DNA from: Streptomyces sp. HUAS MG91
Lineage (GTDB): Bacteria; Actinomycetota; Actinomycetes; Streptomycetales; Streptomycetaceae
Direction: 5' to 3'
Length of the DNA stretch: 64,000 nt
Assembly: GCF_040529335.1 (NCBI RefSeq)
Contig: NZ_CP159534.1
Location: 868,001 to 932,000 of the forward strand
Under the pieces are notes generated by a model, which had not been told where the DNA came from, made no database searches, and was given only the letters and a program-made list of their open reading frames with translations. The translations under genes were made by a program, and so were the position numbers. Positions 9,041-16,434 of the stretch are shown piece after piece; position 1 is the stretch's first letter; each line of letters starts with the position of its first letter.

Positions 9041-9946
9041 GTGCTCCTGAGACAGCTCGAATACCTGGTGGCGCTGGCCCGCACCGGGCACTTCGCCCGG
9101 GCGGCCCAGAACTGCTACGTCTCCCAGCCGACCCTGTCCGAGGGCATCCGCAAGCTGGAGAGCGAACTGGGCGTGCCGCTGGTGCGGCGCGGCCACCGGT
9201 TCGAGGGGCTGACGGCGGAGGGCGAGGAGGTCGTGGTGTGGGCGCGGCGGATGCTCGCCGACCGGGACGCCATGACGGCCGGTCTGGCCGCGCTGCGCTC
9301 CGGTCTGGAAGGTGAGTTGCGGATCGGTGCCGTGCCGACGGCGGTCGCGGCCGTCGCGTTGCTGACGCAGCCGTTCTGCGCGGCGAATTCGCACACCACC
9401 GTACGGGTGCACGCGGATCTTCAGGGCGACGAGATCGTCCGGCGGCTGCGCGCGTTCGAGCTGCACGGCGCGGTGACCTATCCGACCCGTGAGCCCGGTC
9501 TGCCGTTCGTGCCGCTGTACCGGGAGCGGTACGTCCTGCTCACGCAGGAGGCGGCCGACGTCGACGCGGAGGGCGTCGGCTGGGCCGAGGCGGCGTCCCT
9601 GCCGCTGTGTCTGCTGCACCCGCACATGGTGGGCCGTCAGGTGCTCGACGCCGTCTTCACCGAGCTGCGGGTCGCGGTCGCGCCGCGCGTGGAGACCGAC
9701 TCCATCGCCTCGCTCATCGCGCACGTCCGCACGGGGCACTGGTCGACGGTCGTCCCGCACACCTGGCTGCACGTCTTCGGCATCCCCGCCGGGATGCGGG
9801 CCGTGCCGCTGCTGCGGCCCCGGCGCAGCGCGGGCATCGGGCTGCTGCTGCCGCCCCGTACCCCGCTGTCGGTGATGGAGCAGGCGCTGGCCGACCTGGC
9901 CCGCACGTCGTCGATGCACGTGGCGCTGGACGAACTCCCGGGCTGA
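9041..9946 (+). CDS. LysR family transcriptional regulator
   Basis: A regulator of about 301 residues. The N-terminal winged helix-turn-helix is clear (LLRQLEYLVALARTGHFARAAQNCYVSQPTLSEGIRKLE within residues 2-45), followed by the linker helix and a substrate-binding-like effector domain (GELRIGAVPTAVAAVALL onwards). GTG 9041 puts the first HTH helix at the terminus as is usual for the family; ATG 8999 would add 14 residues without a visible ribosome site. The 190-bp gap to the divergent FdhF/YdeP gene must hold both promoters. Regulation of that oxidoreductase is a positional inference. Confidence 0.88.
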   Translation: MLLRQLEYLVALARTGHFARAAQNCYVSQPTLSEGIRKLESELGVPLVRRGHRFEGLTAEGEEVVVWARRMLADRDAMTAGLAALRSGLEGELRIGAVPTAVAAVALLTQPFCAANSHTTVRVHADLQGDEIVRRLRAFELHGAVTYPTREPGLPFVPLYRERYVLLTQEAADVDAEGVGWAEAASLPLCLLHPHMVGRQVLDAVFTELRVAVAPRVETDSIASLIAHVRTGHWSTVVPHTWLHVFGIPAGMRAVPLLRPRRSAGIGLLLPPRTPLSVMEQALADLARTSSMHVALDELPG

Positions 9947-10064
9947 GCCGTCCAGGAGCGCGCCGCGCTGTGCGGCAAGCCGGGTGCCGGAGGCGGGGCG
10001 ACGCGGCGACGCCCGTCGACAATTGGCTCGACACCGGCCGCACGGACACGACACCCTGCCCCCG

Positions 10065-10571
10065 ATGACCAGAATCGATGACACGCCCAAGGCGTGGGAC
10101 GAGCGGACGCAGCTCACCACGTTTCTCGACTACACACGTGACACGGCACGCGCCAAGTGCGAGGGCATCTCCGAGGAGGATGCCCGCAGGGCGCTGCTGC
10201 CCGGCTCGCCGCTGATGACGGTCAGTGGGCTGATCAACCATCTGCGGTGGGTCGAGTACTACTGGTTCCAGGTGGTGTTCCTCGGCGAGGAGGACCGGGG
10301 GCCCTGGACGGACGAGGATCCCGACCGGGAGATGCGGATCGCCGTGGAGTTCCCGGTGGGGCAGGTACTCGACGAGTACGGCGCGCAGTGTGCCCGGAAC
10401 CGGGAGCTGGCCGCCGGGGCGGAGCTGGACACGCGGGCCGAGCGGCCGCTTCGGGACGGGCTCCACGTCGATCTGCGGTGGATCCTGCTCCACCTGACCG
10501 AGGAGACCGCCCGGCACAACGGGCATCTGGACATTCTGCGGGAGATGCTCGACGGCACCACCGGCTCCTGA
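10065..10571 (+). CDS. DinB superfamily protein (DUF664-like)
   Basis: A 168-residue four-helix-bundle protein. Typical DinB spacing of potential metal ligands is visible: GLINHLRWVEYYWF near residue 60 supplies the first His, and LLHLTEETARHNGHLDILREML near residue 145 holds the C-terminal His pair. Many actinobacterial members act as mycothiol-dependent transferases or thiol S-transferases; this one may too, but that is family knowledge only. ATG 10065 gives the standard length. The gene ends 15 bp from a convergent membrane-protein gene. Confidence 0.8.
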   Translation: MTRIDDTPKAWDERTQLTTFLDYTRDTARAKCEGISEEDARRALLPGSPLMTVSGLINHLRWVEYYWFQVVFLGEEDRGPWTDEDPDREMRIAVEFPVGQVLDEYGAQCARNRELAAGAELDTRAERPLRDGLHVDLRWILLHLTEETARHNGHLDILREMLDGTTGS

Positions 10572-10586
10572 GGCCCGCCACGGCGG

Positions 10587-11111
10587 TCAGTGGCCGGCGA
10601 GGAGTTTCACGCCGACCACGCCCAGGCCGATCACGGCGTTGAGGACGCCGGTGACCGTGGCGCGCAGGACACCCGCCCCGACGCTGCGGCCACCGGCGAA
10701 GCCCCACAGGGCGAGCGCCGCGACCTCGCTGTAGACCGAGATCCACAGGGCGGTGTCGAGGTGCAGCGCGCCCGCCGCGGACAGACCGATCAGGAGCAGC
10801 GGTCCCACGGCACTGGTCAGCAAGGGGCTGCTGACGAAGAGCACGTGCCGGATCTCGTGGGCTCCGGGCCTGCTGCGGTGGGCGACCGGGTGTGCTTGCA
10901 GGTCCGCGACGAGGGTCGCCAGCCACAGACCGAGCGCTGTCACGGCGACGGCGACCACAGCGCCCGAGTGGCTGGGGTGACCGCTCATGGCGAGGCCCAC
11001 CAGGACGGCGAGCAGGGTGAGCGAGGCGTAGATGCGCTCCTTGAGCCGTTCTCCCCACACCTCCGCCCGCTCGTGCGCACCGGTGTCCGGGCCCGTACTG
11101 CCGTCGGTCAC
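10587..11111 (-). CDS. Small four-helix membrane protein of unknown function
   Basis: A 174-residue protein with a charged N-terminus (TDGSTGPDTGAHERAEVWGERLKERIY) and four hydrophobic segments: ASLTLLAVLVGLAM, VVAVAVTALGLWLATLVADL, LLTSAVGPLLLIGLSAAGAL and a C-terminal pair around VTGVLNAVIGLGVVGVKLL. It resembles small VIT-like or hypothetical actinobacterial membrane proteins, but I do not recognise a family. GTG 11111 has GGAAGG about 9 nt upstream. It is divergent from the EACC1-caspase operon across 380 bp, so co-regulation is possible but untested. Confidence 0.65.
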   Translation of the reverse strand: MTDGSTGPDTGAHERAEVWGERLKERIYASLTLLAVLVGLAMSGHPSHSGAVVAVAVTALGLWLATLVADLQAHPVAHRSRPGAHEIRHVLFVSSPLLTSAVGPLLLIGLSAAGALHLDTALWISVYSEVAALALWGFAGGRSVGAGVLRATVTGVLNAVIGLGVVGVKLLAGH

Positions 11112-11491
11112 GTCGAAGGTCCTTCCCGTACGTCGTCCTTGTCGTCGCGAACGTACACAGCCGCCCGCGCCCGGCGGCGTGGCAACACGGCCGGGCCCGT
11201 CCGTGGTACCGATGAACGCGCCCCCACACGGTGTCACGCACGACGAAGCCGACCGCACGCCGCCTCTCCCCCGGGCGGTCCACCAGCGGTGACGCCCGCG
11301 CGGCAGGACCGGCGCGGCTGCCCCGGCCGCCGTGCGGAAGGTGCCGGGCGCACCGTCAAGTCGCCTGCATCGGCGGCACGTTGGCCGTGTCATGAGCCTG
11401 TAACGGTGATCGGTCCGCTCTCGCGCCCCGCCCCGCCGCCTGGCAGACTGACAAGGATGCTCTGACCGCCTCGGGGGAGGAACCGGACGGC
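11112..11491. promoter_or_regulatory. 380-bp divergent intergenic region without a gene
   Basis: No convincing coding frame is seen. It separates the minus-strand membrane protein from the EACC1-caspase operon and so must hold their promoters. A ribosome site (GGGGAGGA) precedes the EACC1 ATG. I could not pick a clear -35/-10 pair. Confidence 0.4.
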
Positions 11492-11863
11492 ATGACAGCG
11501 ACGATCTCGGTGCGGGTCGAGGGGCCCGTCGGCCTGGACGAACCCGAGGAACTCCGCGCCGAGCTGGCGCGGGAGACCGCACTCCAGTGGCAGGTGGAGG
11601 CGCCGGCCGAGGAGCGGGGCACGCTCGACGGCGGGACGGCCGCGGCCCTGCTGATGGCGGTCCTCACCAGCGCCACCGGTGCCGTGGTGCAGGCCGCGGC
11701 GCAGCGTGCCGTCGACGCGTGGCGCGGGCGCCGGCTCGACCCGCCGCCCGTCACCATCGTCGTGCTCCAGGCGAGCGAGCAGCCGCAGTCGCCGGACGAG
11801 ACGGACGGCGACGACGGCAATGGCGATGGCGACCGGCCGCCCGCTCTTCCCGAGGGGAGCTGA
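11492..11863 (+). CDS. Effector-associated constant component 1 (EACC1)-like small protein
   Basis: A 123-residue protein that I match to EACC1, a small constant partner described beside caspases, trypsins and other effectors in actinobacterial NTP-dependent conflict systems. An initial beta strand (ATISVRVEGP) is followed by an Arg/Glu helix (EELRAELARE), a Thr-Gly-Gly stretch leading into a hydrophobic helix (GGTAAALLMAVLTSATGAVVQAAAQ), an ALWxW-like RAVDAWRGRR, and a final strand (PPVTIVVLQA). The last 25 residues are acidic and disordered. It is followed 4 nt later by a caspase gene, the partner most often expected for EACC1. Family assignment rests on pattern memory; the helix may be membrane-embedded or a packing helix. 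Confidence 0.65.
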   Translation: MTATISVRVEGPVGLDEPEELRAELARETALQWQVEAPAEERGTLDGGTAAALLMAVLTSATGAVVQAAAQRAVDAWRGRRLDPPPVTIVVLQASEQPQSPDETDGDDGNGDGDRPPALPEGS

Positions 11864-11867
11864 GGAG

Positions 11868-12896
11868 ATGGCTCTCCGGGCCCTGGTGATCGGCGTCGGC
11901 ACCTACGAGGCGAACTCGGGGATGAGTGGTTATCCCACGATCGAGACCAGCGCCCGCGCCTACGGGGACGCGCTCGCCCGGGACCCGCGCTGGGGCGACG
12001 CCGGCCGCTCGGTGATCCTCTCCGGCGACGCCGCGTACTCCGCGGACGGCGTGATGCGCGCCCTGCACGACGCCGCGGCGGCGGGCGAGGGGCCCGAGGA
12101 CATCCTCCTCGTCGTGTACGTCGGGCACGGCGCGTACTGGAAGGACGTCCCCGGCGGCCAGGTCCACTTCGCCGTCGGCTCCTCGTACCAGAACGAGCCG
12201 TGGACGTGGCTGTCGTCCTGGTACGTGTACCGGGCCATCCGGCAGAGCCGGGCCGGCCTCAAGGTCCTCATCACCGACTGCTGCTACTCGAACCTGCTGC
12301 CGCACCTCGGCCCGGAGTCGCCGCTGCCGGGCATCCTGGGCACCCGCTCCGACGGCACCTGTGTCTTCAGCGCCGTCAGCGGGAACGTGCACAACGCGTC
12401 GGCCGACGCCTGCGCCAATCTGCCGAGCCCGCTCGACGGCTGCACCCCGTTCAGCGGCCATCTGCTGAACGTGCTGGGGCAGGGCATGTCCGAGCACGAC
12501 GACGACCTCACGCTCGGCGCCCTGCGCGCGGGCATCGACGAGGACATGCAGTCCTGCGGGGTGCACGACGCGCCCCGGATGCTGCTCAACGACGCCTCCG
12601 AGGCGGCGGCGCTGTTCACCAACCACGCCAAGGGCCGCCGCCCGCCCGGCCGCGAGCCGCAGACCGAGGACGACTGGGTGCGCGAACTGCGGCTGTACGG
12701 CGAGCGCAAGCTGCGCAGCCTGATGCTGAAGCCCGACCTGGCGGGCCGGGTCGTGGTCCGGCTGAAGTCCGGCGACGAGCAGAGCCGTGACCTGGCGAGC
12801 CGGGTCGAGCGCCGCGCCGCGACGCTGCTCGCGAATCCGGTGGACTTCGTCCGCTACTGGCGTGAGATCGAACCGGCGCTCCTGGGCGGCGCGTGA
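11868..12896 (+). CDS. Caspase family (clan CD, C14-like) peptidase
   Basis: A 342-residue protein whose first 250 residues form a caspase-hemoglobinase fold. It begins with the strand ALRALVIGVGTYE, has the catalytic His in YVGHGAYW (His87) and the catalytic Cys in LITDCCYSN (Cys139, in the D-x-C-x-S context). The remaining 90 residues (from about TEDDWVREL) are a helical extension without known motif. No signal peptide, so it acts in the cytoplasm. The activating input is unknown. It sits between the EACC1-like gene (4-nt gap) and a helical protein (4-nt GTGA overlap), implying fixed stoichiometry. Such caspases are proposed to be suicide or defence effectors; here that is inference from context. 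Confidence 0.85.
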   Translation: MALRALVIGVGTYEANSGMSGYPTIETSARAYGDALARDPRWGDAGRSVILSGDAAYSADGVMRALHDAAAAGEGPEDILLVVYVGHGAYWKDVPGGQVHFAVGSSYQNEPWTWLSSWYVYRAIRQSRAGLKVLITDCCYSNLLPHLGPESPLPGILGTRSDGTCVFSAVSGNVHNASADACANLPSPLDGCTPFSGHLLNVLGQGMSEHDDDLTLGALRAGIDEDMQSCGVHDAPRMLLNDASEAAALFTNHAKGRRPPGREPQTEDDWVRELRLYGERKLRSLMLKPDLAGRVVVRLKSGDEQSRDLASRVERRAATLLANPVDFVRYWREIEPALLGGA

Positions 12897-14563
12897 GCGA
12901 GCACAACGGCGCCGTCGGCGCCCGCCGCACGCATCTGCTGTTCCAGCCGGACGTGGCCGCGCTGCTCACCGAGGACTACGCGTGGGTGACACAGGTCGAC
13001 GGGCCGCAGTTCGCCCGGATCCTCGAGCAGATGCGGTCCACGCGCAGCGAGGCCATGGCGATGCGCGCGCTGCACGCCTTCGCGCTGCGCCGCGGTGTCC
13101 AGGACCTGGTGGAGCTGGCGGACGGGTTCGACGCCCGCGACGCGGTCATGATCATGGCGACGGCGGCGCTGGCCCGGCCGGTCGGCGAGGCCGCCGAACT
13201 GGCGATGCTCCAGCACGAGATGGAGGCGGGCCGGCCCAGCGCGCCGATCACCGCGAGCATCGTGCACGACGTCGCCTGCCAGCGCACCGCGTTCGACGTG
13301 GCGGTCTTCGTACGGGTCGTGCGTGATCAGTACCCGCAGCTCGCGGACCGGACGGTGGCGGTGTTCGGCGGCCCCGACTCGGGCCGCACCAACCTCGACA
13401 AGGCGCTGCTGCACACCGCGTTGCTCGACGAGAAGTGCCCGGTCCAGGCCGACCGCCTGCTGGAGCTGACGCTGAACGTCGTGGCCACCCACACGCCCGG
13501 CGGTCCGGAGGGCCAGGGCGAGGAGATCGCCGACCTCGCGGGCGCGTTCCTGCACCTGAGTCCGCACGGGCAGATCCTGGAGACCTGGGCGCAGACGCAG
13601 TTGAGCGCGCCCGACGCCCGGCAGGTGGACCAGGCACGCAAGCTCATCGCCCGGCTGATCGCGCGGCGCGGCGCGGGCCACGACGCGCTGGCCGCCCACA
13701 TCGGCCGCACCGCGCAACCGCGCGACGTGGTCAAGCTCTGCGCGCTGCTGACGCGTGAGGAGGATTCGCCGGCCAAGTGCGAGCTGCTGCGCCGGCACGC
13801 GGCCGGGCAGCCGAACGTCCAGGGGCTGGCGAAGCTGGTGTCGCTGTGGCACCGGGATCCGCTGCTCACGGCCGGTACGCGTGAGCTGCTGGCCGACATC
13901 GTGACCGTGCCCGCCGGTCCGGACGACGTGCCGCGCTCCCTCGATGTCCTCGCGCAGCTGTGCGACTGGCTGAACGAGGAGGAGGGCGGCGACCAGACCT
14001 GCGTGGCGCTGCTGTGCCACATCGCCGCGGTGCAGGTGCGCGGGCGCTCCGGAGCGGAACTGACCGAGCTGCTGAACCGCATCACGCGCAACCGCGAGCG
14101 GACCCGGGCCGCGCACGAGGTGGGCCGGCAGCTCGCCGTCGCCGTGATGGAACCGGGCGGCGACCGGCACTGGTTCGTGGACTGTCTGGTCGTCCTGCGG
14201 GAGAGCCGGCACGCGGAGGCGGTGGAGGCCGCCTGCCGTGAACTGTCCGACCCGTCGACGTCGCAGCCGGCGGACGCCCTGCTCGTCGCCGACGTCGCGC
14301 GGCTGCTGCACGCCGCCGGACTGGAGAACGCGGCCTGGACCCTGCTCGAACGGTTCCTGGAGAACGAGCAGTTGGTGCAGGCCTCCGACGTGCTGTGCGT
14401 GGTGCGGGGCGTGCTGGCGATCCCGCTGCCCGACGCGGAGCTGCTGCTGCGCGCCACGGTGGGCCGCTGGTCGGACGTGCGTCACCGTGACGAGGCGGTC
14501 GGCACGCTGCGCGCGGAGGGCCTCGGCCCGCAGGCCGACTGGATCGTCAAGTCTCTGCGCTGA
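12893..14563 (+). CDS. Large all-helical protein coupled to the caspase (unknown function)
   Basis: A 556-residue protein that I do not recognise. It is nearly all predicted helix in repeating pairs (for example MAMRALHAFALRRGVQDLVELADGF, LLELTLNVVATHT, LLRRHAAGQPNVQGLAKLVSLWH, LLEQ-type turns, VARLLHAAGLENAAWTLLERFL), which suggests a HEAT/TPR-like superhelical scaffold. No signal peptide or membrane segment. GTG 12893 overlaps the caspase stop (GTGA), and its end overlaps the convergent permease gene by 17 bp. In analogous systems, repeat scaffolds sense a trigger or bind the substrate; here this is only a hypothesis. A GGPDSGRT stretch near residue 160 resembles a Walker A loop but lacks the Lys. 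Confidence 0.75.
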   Translation: MSEHNGAVGARRTHLLFQPDVAALLTEDYAWVTQVDGPQFARILEQMRSTRSEAMAMRALHAFALRRGVQDLVELADGFDARDAVMIMATAALARPVGEAAELAMLQHEMEAGRPSAPITASIVHDVACQRTAFDVAVFVRVVRDQYPQLADRTVAVFGGPDSGRTNLDKALLHTALLDEKCPVQADRLLELTLNVVATHTPGGPEGQGEEIADLAGAFLHLSPHGQILETWAQTQLSAPDARQVDQARKLIARLIARRGAGHDALAAHIGRTAQPRDVVKLCALLTREEDSPAKCELLRRHAAGQPNVQGLAKLVSLWHRDPLLTAGTRELLADIVTVPAGPDDVPRSLDVLAQLCDWLNEEEGGDQTCVALLCHIAAVQVRGRSGAELTELLNRITRNRERTRAAHEVGRQLAVAVMEPGGDRHWFVDCLVVLRESRHAEAVEAACRELSDPSTSQPADALLVADVARLLHAAGLENAAWTLLERFLENEQLVQASDVLCVVRGVLAIPLPDAELLLRATVGRWSDVRHRDEAVGTLRAEGLGPQADWIVKSLR

Positions 14564-16313
14564 CCCGGGGGCGGGGCGCCGCGCCCTGGTGCGGCAGGGT
14601 GGGCTTGACCCGGTCCATGTAGCGGCGGGCGGCCCGCACGAGCAGCGGGAAGACCACCAGGGCCGCCAGCACGGAGACGGTGCGCGTGACCGGCGCCGCG
14701 CTCTCGCCGAACAGTTCGCGCAGGCCCGTGCAGCCCACGAGCACGGCGATGTAGCCGACGAGCAGCAGCAGCGGCCGTACCGCGGGATCGCCGCGCCGGG
14801 TGAACCGGGACAGGTGCTCACGGGCGTCGTAGTGGCGCAGCACCCGCCCGATGTACGGCAGGTCGCGCCCGGCGAGCCAGGGCAGCGCGAGGAGCAGCGC
14901 CGCCCCGGTGCCCACGCCCGCCATGCCCCGCCAGACGTCGGCCCAGCCCGCCTCGTGGATCACCAGGGCGATCGCGACGAACGCGGTGTAGGCCAGGGCC
15001 CAGCGGACCGTCGTGCGCAGCCAGGTCGCATCGGTGCCGGGCAGCGCCACGAGGACGACGCCCGGCATGGCGTAGACGACCATGATCGGGACGCTGTTGA
15101 GGGCGACCAGCTGCTCCCAGTTGCCGCGCACGAGGGCGAGGGTGGTCAGGCCGATGACGAGGTTGACGATGAGGATCATCCAGTACGCGTCGATCTCCGC
15201 CCCGCGGAACTTGAACGAGGCGCGACGCGCGGTCTGGAGGCCGCGGTGGGTGAGGTGGGCGCGGCTGAGGGCGGCGACCTCGCGGGTCAGGGCGTGGGTG
15301 AAGACGATGCCGGAGCCCATCGGGGACAGGACGGCGTTGAGCCGGATCAGCCAGGCCAGCCAGGTCATCGAGGCGGCGGTGGCGAACTGGGCGTAGGGCG
15401 ACTGGAGCATGTCCGCGGCGAGGGAGCCGCAGTTCTGCGAGAACACGTACTGCAGCGCGGTGTAGAGGGCGACGGCGCCGACCAGGGTGCCGTAGACGGC
15501 CCAGCGCAGGCGGGCCGCCTCTCCCATGCCGCGGCGCTTGATGTTGCCCGCGAAGTCCAGGGGCGCCTGGAAGCCGATGTACGCGTAGATGATGCCGCCG
15601 CCGAGCACCACGTACAGGGCGGAGAAGTGGTCGGCCTGGCCGCGCAGCCGGTCGGCGCCGCCCGACTGGCCGCTCAGGTACCAGGCGTCGCCCGGTGTGC
15701 AGGAGCCGGCGGCGTCGGTCGCGGCGAAGGTGAGGCAGACGACGATGAGCAGCGGGACGAGCACCTTGATCACGGTGATGAAGAGGTTCAGCCGTATCAG
15801 CCGCCGGGCGGGCAGCAGGTTGAAGCCGACGACGGCCATCATCAGCACGACGGCGCACAGGGCGCCTGTGAACGACAGGTCGTTGGCCCGGTCGAGGCCG
15901 GTGGGCAGCCCGCCGGTGTGGCCGCTGCGCAGCAGGGACGGGAACCAGTGGGCGAGGCCGCGCACCATGGCCGCGGCCTCGCTGGCCGGGTTCACGGCGT
16001 AGACGATCCACAGGGCCGCGGCGACGACGGTGGCCACGAGCGGTCCCGCGGCCTGGAGCGGCAGGAATATCAGGCCGCCGGTCTTGGGCGCGGCGATGCC
16101 CAGTTCGACCATGACGGCGGCGATCAGCAGCATCACGGCGCCGCCGATCACCCAGGCCCACACGGCGTCCCCGCCCGCAGCCCAGTGGGCCTGCCCGGCG
16201 GCGAGCAGCCAGCCGGAGCCGACGACACCACCGGCCGCGAGTCCCACCAGATCGAGAACGGACAGCCGCCGCCCCTCGTCCACGTCCTCCGCCGAACCAC
16301 CCCGGACACGCAT
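14547..16313 (-). CDS. APC superfamily amino acid permease
   Basis: A 588-residue permease with about 12-14 hydrophobic segments. Helix 1 has the broken Gly-rich motif of APC transporters (LAAGGVVGSGWLLAAG), and the consensus amphipathic region follows. Family-like blocks include YAVNPASEAAAMVRGL and IGFQAPLDFAGNIKRRGMGEAARL. The C-terminal tail is basic. ATG 16313 has GGAGGGAG 9 nt upstream; an in-frame TTG three codons earlier is unlikely. Its 3' end overlaps the convergent helical-protein gene by 17 bp. The substrate is not evident. It is divergent from mrpA across 121 bp. Confidence 0.85.
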   Translation of the reverse strand: MRVRGGSAEDVDEGRRLSVLDLVGLAAGGVVGSGWLLAAGQAHWAAGGDAVWAWVIGGAVMLLIAAVMVELGIAAPKTGGLIFLPLQAAGPLVATVVAAALWIVYAVNPASEAAAMVRGLAHWFPSLLRSGHTGGLPTGLDRANDLSFTGALCAVVLMMAVVGFNLLPARRLIRLNLFITVIKVLVPLLIVVCLTFAATDAAGSCTPGDAWYLSGQSGGADRLRGQADHFSALYVVLGGGIIYAYIGFQAPLDFAGNIKRRGMGEAARLRWAVYGTLVGAVALYTALQYVFSQNCGSLAADMLQSPYAQFATAASMTWLAWLIRLNAVLSPMGSGIVFTHALTREVAALSRAHLTHRGLQTARRASFKFRGAEIDAYWMILIVNLVIGLTTLALVRGNWEQLVALNSVPIMVVYAMPGVVLVALPGTDATWLRTTVRWALAYTAFVAIALVIHEAGWADVWRGMAGVGTGAALLLALPWLAGRDLPYIGRVLRHYDAREHLSRFTRRGDPAVRPLLLLVGYIAVLVGCTGLRELFGESAAPVTRTVSVLAALVVFPLLVRAARRYMDRVKPTLPHQGAAPRPRVSAET

Positions 16314-16434
16314 GTAACCCAACTCCCTCCCCCGTCCCTGGAGTTGTAGCAGGCCAGGCTATCCCCGTTGCCGTGCGGAAGGCAGATGAACGGCGCAACG
16401 ATCCCTGCATGCCGCCCGGCGCGTCTCACCCGCT

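Noticed and set aside
13340..13400. Walker A-like GGPDSGRT in the helical protein after the caspase
   Set aside because: The Lys is replaced by Arg, there is no Walker B or other P-loop NTPase motif downstream, and the surrounding sequence is helical-repeat-like.
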